Source: an uncultured Clostridia bacterium
GTDB taxonomy: Bacteria > Bacillota > Clostridia > Christensenellales > Borkfalkiaceae
Assembly: GCA_947588985.1 (NCBI GenBank)
Contig: CANQBG010000006.1
Coordinates: 1-61,220 of the forward strand
Length of the DNA stretch: 61,220 bases
Direction: 5' to 3'
Below the pieces are notes generated by a model that did no database searches, was not told the DNA's origin, and was given only the letters and a program-made list of their open reading frames with translations. The translations under genes and the position numbers were made by a program. Positions 51,268-61,220 of this stretch are shown here, one piece after another; positions within the stretch are counted from its first letter, which is position 1, and each line of letters begins with the position of its first letter.

Positions 51268-51993
51268 TCACCACTCGCGCAACACTTTTTCGAGCAGGGC
51301 GGAGACGATCTCTCCCTCCTCGATCTCGTAGTCCGAGACGAGGGAGCGGATCTCGTAGCGGAGCTCGTGCAGCTCGGCGGGCGCATTTTCGGAAAGGTCG
51401 CAGTCGAAGTCCCCGACGTCCGTTTTCACGCAGTCCTCCGCGATCGCGATCTCGGTAGGTTTCTCCCGCTCGGGCGCGATGGCCTTCATGAGTTTGAAAT
51501 AGTCGTTGACCACCGTCGCAAAGGCGATCTTCCGCGATTCGCTGTCGTCCATCTCGCAGTATTTGAGGAAGCCGTCCACGAGGAAGAAGAGGTCCATCTT
51601 CTCCTCGGGCTCGAGCTCGAACCGCGCCGTTTTCATGGGGATGCAGAGGGGCTCGCTCTCCTCCATGAACCGCCCGTCGTGCTCCTTGAAGAAGTCGGAA
51701 ATTTCTGTGACGGCGTTCATGCCGCCCTCCTTGCCTCCGATCCCGGAGGCGACGGCGGGCACATCCTCGAGCGCGGGGAAGGAGGATGCGAGCAGTTCCA
51801 TCAGGGGGGCGGGGCAGCCGCCGTCCTCCTCGTGCGTAAAGATCCACACCCCGTTGAGGCCGCCCGGAATGGGCTCTCCGGGCTGATGCCATAGGATGTC
51901 CGCGTCTTTGCCGATGAGTTTTTGCGCCTCGGCGGCGAGCTTTCGCTCGGGGGAATTTTTACCCTCGTCTCCGAGGAGAAATAAGAGTTTCAT
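51268..51993 (-). CDS. Hypothetical protein
   Basis: I do not recognise this 241-residue acidic protein; the start MKLLFLLGDEGKN at 51993 is preferred over GTG at 52017, though neither has a strong ribosome site. It begins immediately after leuS on the same strand and probably shares its transcript. The N-terminal half resembles a small flavodoxin/NADPH-like beta-alpha-beta layout (LLFLLGDEGK, GVWIFTHEEDGG). The C-terminal half is Glu-rich and helical. Confidence 0.72.
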   Translation of the reverse strand: MKLLFLLGDEGKNSPERKLAAEAQKLIGKDADILWHQPGEPIPGGLNGVWIFTHEEDGGCPAPLMELLASSFPALEDVPAVASGIGGKEGGMNAVTEISDFFKEHDGRFMEESEPLCIPMKTARFELEPEEKMDLFFLVDGFLKYCEMDDSESRKIAFATVVNDYFKLMKAIAPEREKPTEIAIAEDCVKTDVGDFDCDLSENAPAELHELRYEIRSLVSDYEIEEGEIVSALLEKVLREW

Positions 51994-52027
51994 GACGGAT
52001 GGAAGCGGGGCATGCACCCCGAAAATG

Positions 52028-54457
<2,430 letters not shown>

Positions 54458-54497
54458 AGAGCAACCTCAATCTTTTCCAATGGAACCGTTTTCTGTT

Positions 54498-54526
54498 ATT
54501 TTACTATATCTCGCGGCAAAAGTCAA
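54498..54526 (-). promoter_or_regulatory. Promoter of leuS
   Basis: Minus strand TTGACT (54526-54521), 17 bases, TAAAAT (54503-54498). The short leader leaves no space for a T-box. Confidence 0.75.
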
Positions 54527-54605
54527 GCAAGAAACCTCCCTCTTGAAAAAAAGGAGGGCGCGCCGCACATAAATAAAATACCGAACGGCGCATACAATAT
54601 ATAAC

Positions 54606-55298
54606 GTGGAAGAAATCACGGTATCGGAGGGGAGCGAGAGAAGCTCCTTCATCACCTATCTCTATAACGGCGTCATGAGCGAGACGCTCCGGCTCGGCGG
54701 GCGGGGCGAACTCATGTTTACGGAGGGGCGCGTCGCCATGCGGCTCACTCCGGGGCGGGACGAGGAGCGCCTCACCTTCCTCGTGCGGGAAAAACTCGCG
54801 GAGGTCGTGGCCGTGGGGTATAAATATTCCTTTCTCTCTTCGCGCCTTGCGGCCTGTCTTTCGCGGCGCGAGAAAAAACTGCTGCTCGCCGCCCTCATCG
54901 CCGCGGATTACGAGGGCGACGTCGCCTTCATCAAGGGGGAGATGCCGCCCCTCAACCATCTCTGCATCGACGGATTTTACAACTTCCGCCTCAAATCGCT
55001 GCGGGAGAAGTGGCGGCGCATCCTCGAATATATCCCCACGGCCTTTTCCTCGGAGGACTTGCAGCGCTTCTGCGACTTTCTGGTGGGGGAGAGCAAGCAC
55101 AAAATTTACGTCAAGGGAAACGCCGTGTTCGGGGAAAATCTCACCCCCCTCAAGCGCAGCCGGCTCACGGGCGAGGAGGACGTGGAGACGGAGATCATGC
55201 TCTCCGACGCGGGCTTCGTCTACTGCCTCGGGGAGGTGGAGGAATCGGTGGGAAAATTTCTGCAAAAATATTACGCCGAGCGGGCGATATTTTCTTGA
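54606..55298 (+). CDS. ytxC: YtxC-like sporulation-associated protein
   Basis: The 230-residue protein starts at GTG. It has SSRLAACLSRREKKLLLAALIA, GFYNFRLKSLREKWRRILEYI and KIYVKGNAVF patterns typical of YtxC proteins. In Bacillus and Clostridium ytxC sits directly before thrS, as here, which strengthens the call. Its function in sporulation is not established. Its stop codon TGA is inside the -35 box (TTGACA) of the thrS promoter. Confidence 0.85.
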   Translation: MEEITVSEGSERSSFITYLYNGVMSETLRLGGRGELMFTEGRVAMRLTPGRDEERLTFLVREKLAEVVAVGYKYSFLSSRLAACLSRREKKLLLAALIAADYEGDVAFIKGEMPPLNHLCIDGFYNFRLKSLREKWRRILEYIPTAFSSEDLQRFCDFLVGESKHKIYVKGNAVFGENLTPLKRSRLTGEEDVETEIMLSDAGFVYCLGEVEESVGKFLQKYYAERAIFS

Positions 55299-55323
55299 CA
55301 AATCGGGGAAAACGGCGTACAAT
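55295..55323 (+). promoter_or_regulatory. Promoter of the thrS T-box transcript
   Basis: TTGACA (55295-55300), 17 bases, TACAAT (55318-55323). The -35 contains the ytxC stop codon. Confidence 0.85.
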
Positions 55324-55329
55324 CAAACT

Positions 55330-55540
55330 TACTTAAAGACAAGTAGCGCCGTACCGCGCCTCCCCAGAGAGGGGGCCCTTGGGCTGAGAGGCTCCCGTCG
55401 CGCAGCGGACCGCGAAACCGCTTTATTTTACCAACCGAACATCAAATGAGCGGCCTTGCCATGGGGCAGGGCAATTAAGGTGGAACCGCGCGGCATGCGT
55501 CCTTAAACTTCCCAAAGAGGGGGATTTAAGGGCGTTTTTC
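55330..55540 (+). promoter_or_regulatory. T-box leader of thrS
   Basis: The conserved antiterminator sequence AATTAAGGTGGAACCGCG is at 55473-55490, preceded by stem I (with AGTA at about 55343 and a GCTGAGAGGCTCC distal region). A terminator (CGTCCTTAAA / TTTAAGGGCG, then TTTTT) lies at 55498-55539. An ACC triplet in the GCGGACCGCG stretch is a candidate threonine specifier; I am less sure of that assignment. Uncharged tRNA-Thr should allow readthrough; the tRNA-Thr(GGT) at 33920 is a likely ligand. Confidence 0.9.
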
Positions 55541-55554
55541 TTATTTTTCTGCGG

Positions 55555-55610
55555 TTTTGCACAGTACTATGCGTGGCATAATGCGTGACATAGTACTTCG
55601 CATTTCCGAA
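55555..55610. repeat. Dispersed palindromic element, copy 2
   Basis: AGTACTATG (55563-55571) and CATAGTACT (55589-55597) form a 9-bp inverted repeat around two tandem 12-mers ATGCGTGGCATA / ATGCGTGACATA. It lies between the T-box terminator and thrS. Confidence 0.7.
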
Positions 55611-55668
55611 TTTTGCGCCCCTTCCGCCATCCCAATGAAAACCAAATCCTATTTGTGAGGTGATTCTT

Positions 55669-57624
55669 ATGAACATTACGCTGAAAAACGGAGACGTGCT
55701 CGAGGTCGTCGAAGGCGCCACCGCGGAGGACGCCGCCCTCAAGATCTCCGAGGGGCTCGCCCGCGCCGCCGTCGCCGCCAAGGTAAACGGCGTCCTCTCC
55801 GATCTTAAGACCCCGCTCCACGAGGGGGACGCGCTCGAGATCGTCACGCTGAAAGAGGAGGAGGGGCTCGAGGTCTACCGTCACACCTGCGCCCATGTCC
55901 TTGCACAGGCCTTAAAGACGGTCTATCCCACCTGCAAGCTCGCCATCGGTCCCGTCATCGAAAACGGCTTCTACTACGACGTCGACTTTAAGACGCCCAT
56001 CACGATGGACGACTTCTCCAAGATCGAGGCCGAGATGAAGAAGATCATAAAGGCCAATCTTCCCATCTCCCGCTTCTCCCTTCCCCGCAGCGAGGCCGTC
56101 GCGCTGATGGCCGGCTATCACGAGAACTACAAAGTCGAGATCATCGAGGGCCTTCCCGAGGGCGAGGAGATCTCCTTCTATAAACAGGGCGCCTTCACCG
56201 ACCTCTGCCGCGGCCCGCACCTTCCCTCCACGGGCAAGATCAAGGCCTTCAAGCTCACCTCTCTCGCGGGGGCATATTGGCGGGGCGACGAGAAGAACAA
56301 GATGCTTACCCGCATCTATGGCACGGCCTTTGCCAAGAAGGAGGAGCTCGACGCCTACCTGCAAAGGCTCGAGGAGGCCAAAAAGCGCGACCACAACAAG
56401 CTCGGCCGCGACCTCGGCATCTTCATGACGAGCGACGTCGTAGGCCAAGGCCTGCCCATCCTCATGCCCAAGGGGGCGAAGATGCTGCAGATCCTCTCCC
56501 GCTTCGTGGAGGACGAGGAGGCAAAGCGCGGATTCATGATCACAAAGACGCCGAATATGGCCAAGTCCGATCTCTATAAGATCTCCGGCCACTGGGCGCA
56601 CTACCGCGACAAGATGTTCATCCTCGGGGAGATCGACGAAAACGGCGAGGCGGCCAATAAGGGGGAGGAGATCATGGCCCTCCGCCCGATGACCTGTCCC
56701 TTCCAATATCAGATCTATAAAAACGGCCTCAAATCCTACCGCGACCTTCCCTGCCGCTATTCGGAGACGGCGACGGAGTTCCGCAAGGAGGCCTCGGGCG
56801 AGATGCACGGCCTCATCCGCGTGCGGCAGTTCACCCTGTCCGACGGGCACATCATCTGCACCAAGGAACAGGTGGAAGGGGAGTTCAAGCGCTGCCTCGA
56901 TCTCTCCTACTATATCCTCGACTGCCTCGGCATGCGCGACGACGTCACCTTCCGCTTCTCCAAGCGCAAGAAGGGCTCGGATAAGTATATCGACGACGAC
57001 GAGGCATGGGACAACACCGAGGCGATGATGAAGGTCATTTTGGACGATTTAGGGCTCACCTATGTGGAGGCCGAGGACGAGGCCGCCTTCTACGGCCCCA
57101 AGCTCGACGTGCAGATCCGCAACGTATTCGGCAAGGAAGATACCCTCATCACCATTCAGATCGACTTCGCCGCCGGCCACTCCTTCCATATGGAATATGT
57201 AGACGCCGACGGGGTCAAAAAGACGCCTTACGTCATCCACAGGAGCTCCATCGGCTGCTACGAGCGCACCCTCGCCTTCCTCATCGAAAAGTACGCGGGC
57301 GCATTCCCGCTCTGGTTCGCGCCCGTGCAGGTCAAGGTGCTTCCCATCACCGACCGCGCCGCGGACTACGCCAATTCCATCGTAGACGGGCTTGCCCTGC
57401 TCGGCATCCGTGCGGAGGCTGACCTCCGCAACGAGAAGATCGGCAGGAAGATCCTCGACGCGGAGAACGAGAAGGTGCCCTATAAGCTCGTCGTCGGAGA
57501 CAAGGAGACGGAGGAGACGACGGTCTCCGTGCGGAAGCGCGGCGCAGGGGACATCGGCTCCATGAAGAAGGAGGACTTCTTCGCCCTCTGCAAGAAGGAA
57601 AACGACGAAAAGACCATCTTTTAA
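55669..57624 (+). CDS. thrS: Threonyl-tRNA synthetase
   Basis: The 651-residue class II enzyme has the N-terminal TGS domain (1-60), the editing/SAD domain with HTCAHVLAQAL and DLCRGPHLPSTG, the catalytic core with motif 2 (RYSETATEFRKEASGEMHGL, read as FRKE...) and zinc ligands, motif 3 GCYERTLAFLIE, and an anticodon-binding domain. The start at 55669 is chosen because GAGGTGA lies just upstream; the GTG at 55660 is inside that site. It is controlled by the T-box. Confidence 0.97.
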   Translation: MNITLKNGDVLEVVEGATAEDAALKISEGLARAAVAAKVNGVLSDLKTPLHEGDALEIVTLKEEEGLEVYRHTCAHVLAQALKTVYPTCKLAIGPVIENGFYYDVDFKTPITMDDFSKIEAEMKKIIKANLPISRFSLPRSEAVALMAGYHENYKVEIIEGLPEGEEISFYKQGAFTDLCRGPHLPSTGKIKAFKLTSLAGAYWRGDEKNKMLTRIYGTAFAKKEELDAYLQRLEEAKKRDHNKLGRDLGIFMTSDVVGQGLPILMPKGAKMLQILSRFVEDEEAKRGFMITKTPNMAKSDLYKISGHWAHYRDKMFILGEIDENGEAANKGEEIMALRPMTCPFQYQIYKNGLKSYRDLPCRYSETATEFRKEASGEMHGLIRVRQFTLSDGHIICTKEQVEGEFKRCLDLSYYILDCLGMRDDVTFRFSKRKKGSDKYIDDDEAWDNTEAMMKVILDDLGLTYVEAEDEAAFYGPKLDVQIRNVFGKEDTLITIQIDFAAGHSFHMEYVDADGVKKTPYVIHRSSIGCYERTLAFLIEKYAGAFPLWFAPVQVKVLPITDRAADYANSIVDGLALLGIRAEADLRNEKIGRKILDAENEKVPYKLVVGDKETEETTVSVRKRGAGDIGSMKKEDFFALCKKENDEKTIF

Positions 57625-57637
57625 GGAAAATCGACAT

Positions 57638-57662
57638 GCGCCCCGACGTCACGTCGGGGCGC
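57638..57662. terminator. Palindromic hairpin after thrS
   Basis: GCGCCCCGACGT / ACGTCGGGGCGC with a one-base loop, 13 bases after the thrS stop; no T-run follows. Confidence 0.6.
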
Positions 57663-57701
57663 AACCTTGATCAAGGGAAATGCTACGATCGAGACGCCAA
57701 A

Positions 57702-57748
57702 CGGCCCCCGGCAGAGCGCTCTGCCGGGGGCCGGTTTCTTGCTTTTTG
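57702..57748. terminator. 32-bp perfect palindrome, probable terminator
   Basis: The perfect palindrome spans 57702-57733 (CGGCCCCCGGCAGAGC and its complement) and is followed by TTTCTTGCTTTTT. It separates thrS from the converging lipoprotein gene. Confidence 0.78.
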
Positions 57749-57753
57749 GCTTC

Positions 57754-59406
57754 TTATTTGCCGGGATCGAGGATATAATCGAGCCCGCCGAATACGAGCG
57801 TCGCCTTGGCCTTCTTGGGCGCCGTGTAACTTTGCGCCTTCTCCAGCCTGTCGTTGACCTTCAGGATGAGCGCGTTGTCGAGGGTGACGTTCCGCTCGGT
57901 ATATTCGCCCGCGGTGGGGTTATATTTGATCTTGGTATCGAGCTCCATGGAGACGAGCTTGCCCTCCGTCATGACGACGGTAAATTGGGCGTCCTTCACG
58001 GTGTGGTCCGCTTTGTTGAAATAGTTCTCCACGGTGACGACCCCCTGCGCGGGATTGCTGTTTAGCATCCCCACGATGCCCTCCATCATCTCCACGACGG
58101 CTTCGTCGCTCAGATAGACGGTGTAGGTCTCCGTCGTTCCCTCCGTTTTCTTGCGGAGGCAGTCCGTCTTTTCCGCCGTGACGGCAAAGAGCTTCGTCAT
58201 GAAGTCGAACCGCGCCTCGGCGGTGACGCCTTCGGCATTCTCATAGGTATTGCCGCCCTTGCGGGAGACGAGATAGGTCTCAAACTCGTCGTCCGTCACG
58301 TTGCCGTAGGTATACTTATAGGTCTCCTTGCCGTCCGTCTCGTGATGGCTGTGGTATTCATAGGAATTGTTGAAATGGGTGAAGCCCGTCTCGTCGGTGT
58401 GCTTATAGAGGCGGGATTCATAGGTATCCTTGGTCGCGGTCACGTTCCAGCCGGGGTCCATCTCGTTGACGGCCTCGAGGTCGAGGGAATAGGCGGCCTC
58501 CTGTTTTACGGCCTTGAGCGCGCCGTCGATTTCGGAGAGCTCGGCCCCGATCTCCTCCTTGTCGGTGATAAATCCGGAGACGGCGGGGAGGGAGACGGCG
58601 GAACTTGCCGCCTTCCGCTCATAGGTGAGATCGAGCGTCACGCTCGCCGTCGATACGGGGATGGAGACGGAAGCGCCCACGGAGTAGTCCGAGATCGCAT
58701 TGTTCGCAAAGTGGAACCGGAAGTCGATGCCCGAGACGGGATTGGTGAATTGCACGCCCTTGAGGCTGATGCTCGTATCCATCTTGCCGAGGAGGCCGCA
58801 GATCTTGTTGAGAATGGCATTTTCGGCGGAGAGCTTGAGCTTCGCGGTGTACCCGCTCCCGTCCTTTGCGATCTCCGTGATCTCGTCCGCCGTGAGCGAC
58901 TCCACGAGCGATTGGAAGGGGAGGTTGATGAGCCGCAGCTCGGTGTCTTGATAGTCGGTGATGACCTTCTTCACCGTGCCCTCCTCGTTCATCTTCACGG
59001 TGACGCGGGAATCGCCCGAGGAATAGATGTATTCGGTGGAGTCATAGAGCAAGATGCCGCTCGTGACGCGCTTGAAACGGAGGTCTCCCGTCTCTTGGTT
59101 ATAGCGGTAGTTGCAGGTGTAGATCGCGTTGGCGTTGGGCGACGAGAACGCGCCCACGTTGACGCTTCCCGAGAGCTTCAACACGAAGTCATAGTTTTGC
59201 TCCGCCGCGTCCGCCTGCGTTTGAATGGCCGAGACGACGTCTGCCGCCGTCGGCGTCGTTGCGGGCGTGGGCGTGTTCGGATTGTCTCCCCCGGGCGTGG
59301 GTTCGCTCGGGGTCGGGTCGGAGCCTGCGCAGGCGCCCAAACAGAGGCCGAGCGCCATCGTCAGGCACAGGAGCATAGCGAAAATTGTGCGAAGGGTACG
59401 TTTCAT
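57754..59406 (-). CDS. Lipoprotein of unknown function
   Basis: The 550-residue protein has a lipoprotein signal (LCLGAC, Cys26) and a Pro/Thr-rich linker (residues 30-55), then a beta-rich body reminiscent of outer-surface beta-sheet lipoproteins (LppX/LolA-like style): repeated patterns such as YDFVLKLSGSVNVG and YTAKLKLSAENAIL. No named domain was recognised with confidence. It starts 19 bases after the HTH/membrane regulator gene and likely shares its transcript. Confidence 0.75.
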   Translation of the reverse strand: MKRTLRTIFAMLLCLTMALGLCLGACAGSDPTPSEPTPGGDNPNTPTPATTPTAADVVSAIQTQADAAEQNYDFVLKLSGSVNVGAFSSPNANAIYTCNYRYNQETGDLRFKRVTSGILLYDSTEYIYSSGDSRVTVKMNEEGTVKKVITDYQDTELRLINLPFQSLVESLTADEITEIAKDGSGYTAKLKLSAENAILNKICGLLGKMDTSISLKGVQFTNPVSGIDFRFHFANNAISDYSVGASVSIPVSTASVTLDLTYERKAASSAVSLPAVSGFITDKEEIGAELSEIDGALKAVKQEAAYSLDLEAVNEMDPGWNVTATKDTYESRLYKHTDETGFTHFNNSYEYHSHHETDGKETYKYTYGNVTDDEFETYLVSRKGGNTYENAEGVTAEARFDFMTKLFAVTAEKTDCLRKKTEGTTETYTVYLSDEAVVEMMEGIVGMLNSNPAQGVVTVENYFNKADHTVKDAQFTVVMTEGKLVSMELDTKIKYNPTAGEYTERNVTLDNALILKVNDRLEKAQSYTAPKKAKATLVFGGLDYILDPGK

Positions 59407-59425
59407 GATATCTCTCCTTTGAAAT

Positions 59426-60352
59426 TTATGAAAGCGATCGTTTCATTTCCTTTAATTTTTTGAGTTCGGCCGGGAGGCAGAAGGGGAAGGTGACGACGCC
59501 GACGACCATCGAGACGCACAGCCCCACGGCAAAGATCAACACGGAGAGCAGCCCCGTGAGCAGGGCGAAGAGCAGTTTTACGCAGATGAACCAGAGGATG
59601 CCGTCGAGATCGAGCGTGAAGATGAGCCCGGGGAGGCGGAAGGAACGGCAGAAGAAGAGCAAGAGGTCGAGCGCGTAACTCGTCCAGAAGCACTGCGCCA
59701 CAAAGAAAAAGAGGGCGGCGGCAACGGCGATGGAGACGAGATAGACGGGGTCCTCGGTCGCAACCGCGGTGATCACGCCGGCAAGGACGACGATCACGGC
59801 AACGAGGGTGGCCACGATCATGCTGCGGCGGAAGTTCTTGCGCTCCTCCTCATAGGCGGTCCGCTTTCTCCTCGCCTCGTCGCGCGCAAAGCACGCCTTG
59901 CACACGATCCGCTGCGCCTGTCCGCGCGTCGCGGGGTACACATGATAGGCGCTATTTTGCTCGATGGGCTTTTTACAGGCGTCGCAATATCCGATGTACA
60001 CGCGCGGATGCGGATCCGCCGTCGCGGGGGCCGCAGTCGCGAGAGCCGCCGTCGCGGGGGCGGAAGCCTGCGAAGCCGCGGGCTGTGAAGCCGCAACGGG
60101 GGCGGGAGGTTCCGGTTCTGCGGGCACGGGGCGAGCCTCGCTCGCCGCCGACTTCCCGCCGAAAAATTCCTCCACGCTGATCCCGAAGAGCTCGGTGAGC
60201 CGCTGAAGGGTGGCAAAGTCGGGTTCCGCGTTCCCGTTCTCCCATTTGGAGACGGCCTGTGCCGTCACGTTGAGCTTGGTTCCGAGCTCCGCTTGCGTCC
60301 ACCCGAGACGCTTTCTGTTGGCGGCGATCACTTTGCCGCATTCTGTTGTCAT
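59426..60352 (-). CDS. XRE-family HTH protein fused to zinc-ribbon and membrane segments
   Basis: The 308-residue protein (start 60352, GGAGGAA upstream) has an N-terminal HTH (residues 6-60: IAANRKRLGWTQAELGTKLNV, LTELFGISVEEFF), an Ala/Pro-rich linker (about 65-115), a zinc-ribbon-like CDACKKPI ... VCKACFARDE, and several hydrophobic segments (about 165-185, 190-215, 235-255, 265-290). This makes a membrane-bound DNA-binding protein. It could sense envelope state and control the downstream lipoprotein. The combination is uncommon. Confidence 0.82.
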   Translation of the reverse strand: MTTECGKVIAANRKRLGWTQAELGTKLNVTAQAVSKWENGNAEPDFATLQRLTELFGISVEEFFGGKSAASEARPVPAEPEPPAPVAASQPAASQASAPATAALATAAPATADPHPRVYIGYCDACKKPIEQNSAYHVYPATRGQAQRIVCKACFARDEARRKRTAYEEERKNFRRSMIVATLVAVIVVLAGVITAVATEDPVYLVSIAVAAALFFFVAQCFWTSYALDLLLFFCRSFRLPGLIFTLDLDGILWFICVKLLFALLTGLLSVLIFAVGLCVSMVVGVVTFPFCLPAELKKLKEMKRSLS

Positions 60353-60421
60353 AGAGATTCCTCCTGCGTTTTTGATAAAAAAATTATACCACACGGCGGC
60401 CCAAAAGGGGGCGCGAAGCGC

Positions 60422-60436
60422 TCAACCGTTGGTTGA
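60422..60436. promoter_or_regulatory. Perfect hyphenated palindrome, possible operator
   Basis: TCAACC-GTT-GGTTGA (6-3-6) lies about 35 bases upstream of a minus-strand TATAAT-like box (around 60383) of the HTH/membrane gene. Confidence 0.5.
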
Positions 60437-60499
60437 ATTCTGAGAAATTTCATTGAATGAGGGCGAAAATCTCATCCGCGGCGGCGTGCCCGTATGATT

Positions 60500-60564
60500 A
60501 GGTCAAAAGACCTATATACTGTAATTATATTAGGTTATTTGACCTATGTCAAGACTTTTGACCT
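60500..60564. promoter_or_regulatory. Three operator-like sites
   Basis: AGGTCAAAAGACCT (60500-60513), AGGTTATTTGACCT (60532-60545) and AAGACTTTTGACCT (60551-60564) share the half-site TTTGACCT. Centres are 32 and 19 bases apart, near whole helical turns. TTGACC (60539-60544) and TAAAAT (60564-60569), 19 apart, could be the promoter of the XRE gene and is embedded in the sites, implying autorepression. Confidence 0.65.
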
Positions 60565-60586
60565 AAAATTATGTAAAATTTTAACT

Positions 60587-60784
60587 ATGCCGTATGTGGA
60601 AGTGATTCGCCAATTGATGGAGGAGCAGGAGCTCAGCCAAGAGGAGCTCGCGAAGATTTTGGGGGTCAATCAAACGACTGTGAGCCAATGGCTCCTCGGG
60701 AGGAAGAAGCCGGGGTACGATAGTATCCGTCTGCTCTATGAGAAATTCGGCGTCACGCCCAATAGTCTGTTCGGGATCGACTGA
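60587..60784 (+). CDS. Small XRE-family transcription regulator
   Basis: The 65-residue protein is essentially one HTH_3 domain: VIRQLMEEQELSQEELAKIL, GVNQTTVSQWLLGRKKPGYDSI. The ATG at 60587 gives the complete domain; there is no ribosome binding site before it, and the predicted transcript start is very close, so translation may be leaderless. It probably binds the three operator-like sites just upstream. Neighbour infC is separately promoted. Confidence 0.85.
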   Translation: MPYVEVIRQLMEEQELSQEELAKILGVNQTTVSQWLLGRKKPGYDSIRLLYEKFGVTPNSLFGID

Positions 60785-60845
60785 CGGGCTTTTGCGCGCA
60801 GCGGAAAATTTTTGCAAAAATTGCCTCGTTTGCGGCGGAAAACAG

Positions 60846-60874
60846 TTGACAAGCGTGGAAAAATCTGTTACACT
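60846..60874 (+). promoter_or_regulatory. Promoter of infC
   Basis: TTGACA (60846-60851), 17 bases, TACACT (60869-60874). Confidence 0.85.
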
Positions 60875-60880
60875 TATTCG

Positions 60881-61013
60881 GTAAAGCAGAGGTCAACCCT
60901 TCTCCCCGCGTTCGCAAACTGTTGCGACGGGCCAAGAAACGAATGTAGGCGCAGGATATTGCGCTGTTTTCGGCGGGTTGCTTTCTGCAACCCGTCATTA
61001 TTTTTCGGAGGAA
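60881..61013 (+). promoter_or_regulatory. infC leader with terminator (probable L20 autoregulation)
   Basis: The leader has GC-rich pairing segments (GCAAACTGTTGCGACGGG; GGCGCAGGATATTGCGC) and then CGGGTTGC / GCAACCCG (60974-60994) followed by TCATTATTTTT, a terminator just before the GGAGG site. In Firmicutes infC-rpmI-rplT leaders are attenuated by ribosomal protein L20, which fits by position; I infer this without a structural match. Confidence 0.6.
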
Positions 61014-61014
61014 T

Positions 61015-61220
61015 ATGGCAGCAAAAAATCAACATCAGTTGAACGGTGAGATCCGCGACCGCGAAGTCAGGCTCATCTCCGCCACGGGCGAAATGCTCGG
61101 CGTGATGTCCTCGCGCGAGGCACAGCGCCTTGCCGAAGAGGAAGGGCTCGACCTCGTGAAGATCTCCCCCAATGCGATCCCGCCCGTCTGCAAGATCATG
61201 GACTACGGAAAGTTCAAGTT
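61015..61220 (+). CDS. infC: Translation initiation factor IF-3, 3' end outside window
   Basis: The first 68 residues are present (window ends inside the gene). They match the IF-3 N-terminal domain: [43 protein letters not shown] (read in pieces: [17 protein letters not shown]), and [19 protein letters not shown] precedes the ATG by 3-4 bases. IF-3 binds the 30S subunit and controls start codon choice; rpmI and rplT probably follow outside the window. Confidence 0.95.
   Translation, partial: MAAKNQHQLNGEIRDREVRLISATGEMLGVMSSREAQRLAEEEGLDLVKISPNAIPPVCKIMDYGKFK

Overview
This window reads as the chromosome of an uncultured, fairly high-GC member of the Clostridia. The evidence is gene content: spoIVA and a ytxC-like gene (spore-former lineage), low-GC-Gram-positive style regulation (a T-box before thrS, a lysine riboswitch before asd-dapA-dapB, an attenuated infC leader), DUF4364, TSCPD, HPr-like and TM1266-type proteins, and lipoproteins with lipoboxes. 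No species can be named from sequence alone. Promoters are easy to read: nearly all have a TTGACA-like box, exactly 17 bases, and TATAAT-like box, often preceded by TGC.

Layout. 1-7.4 kb looks like accessory cargo: two aldo/keto reductases, a flavodoxin lipoprotein, an InlB/BspA-type surface lipoprotein, two secreted esterase lipoproteins (one a fusion of two hydrolases), then a start-less zinc-ribbon reading frame and a direct repeat. 7.4-14.4 kb holds malic enzyme and a divergent four-gene MacB/FtsX-type ABC operon ending in a large lipoprotein. 14.6-22.8 kb is housekeeping (prs, pth, mfd, a PrsA-like foldase, uppP). 22.8-30.6 kb has a YjzC-like peptide gene, an aldo/keto reductase, a ferritin-like protein, a two-gene DNA-repair pair (TIGR03915/TIGR03916 type) and a two-component system followed by an exported anchored protein.

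30.8-33.8 kb is the most interesting locus: a structured leader whose terminator also sequesters the ribosome binding site, a TM1266/ACT-type protein, and an ABC importer whose binding protein appears to have its two halves in swapped order (circular permutation). It is followed by tRNA-Thr(GGT), whose 3' end plus terminator is duplicated 120 bp away. 34-37 kb is lysine biosynthesis under an L-box. 37-47 kb holds a YesL-like membrane protein, a methyltransferase, Hsp33, two helical-repeat proteins, tandem REP-like repeats, SpoIVA, TSCPD/DUF4364/HPr-like proteins and a NUDIX hydrolase. 47.4-51.2 kb is an ECF S component, coaX, homoserine dehydrogenase and an ATP-grasp ligase. 51.3-57.7 kb has leuS, ytxC and T-box-thrS. 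57.7-61.2 kb has a lipoprotein, an HTH/zinc-ribbon/membrane regulator, a small XRE regulator with three operator-like sites, and the start of infC.

No complete phage, transposase, CRISPR array or toxin-antitoxin system was seen. The best candidates for something undescribed are the permuted binding protein with its unidentified leader RNA, the dispersed DNA motifs, and the divergent regulator pair at 59.4-60.8 kb.
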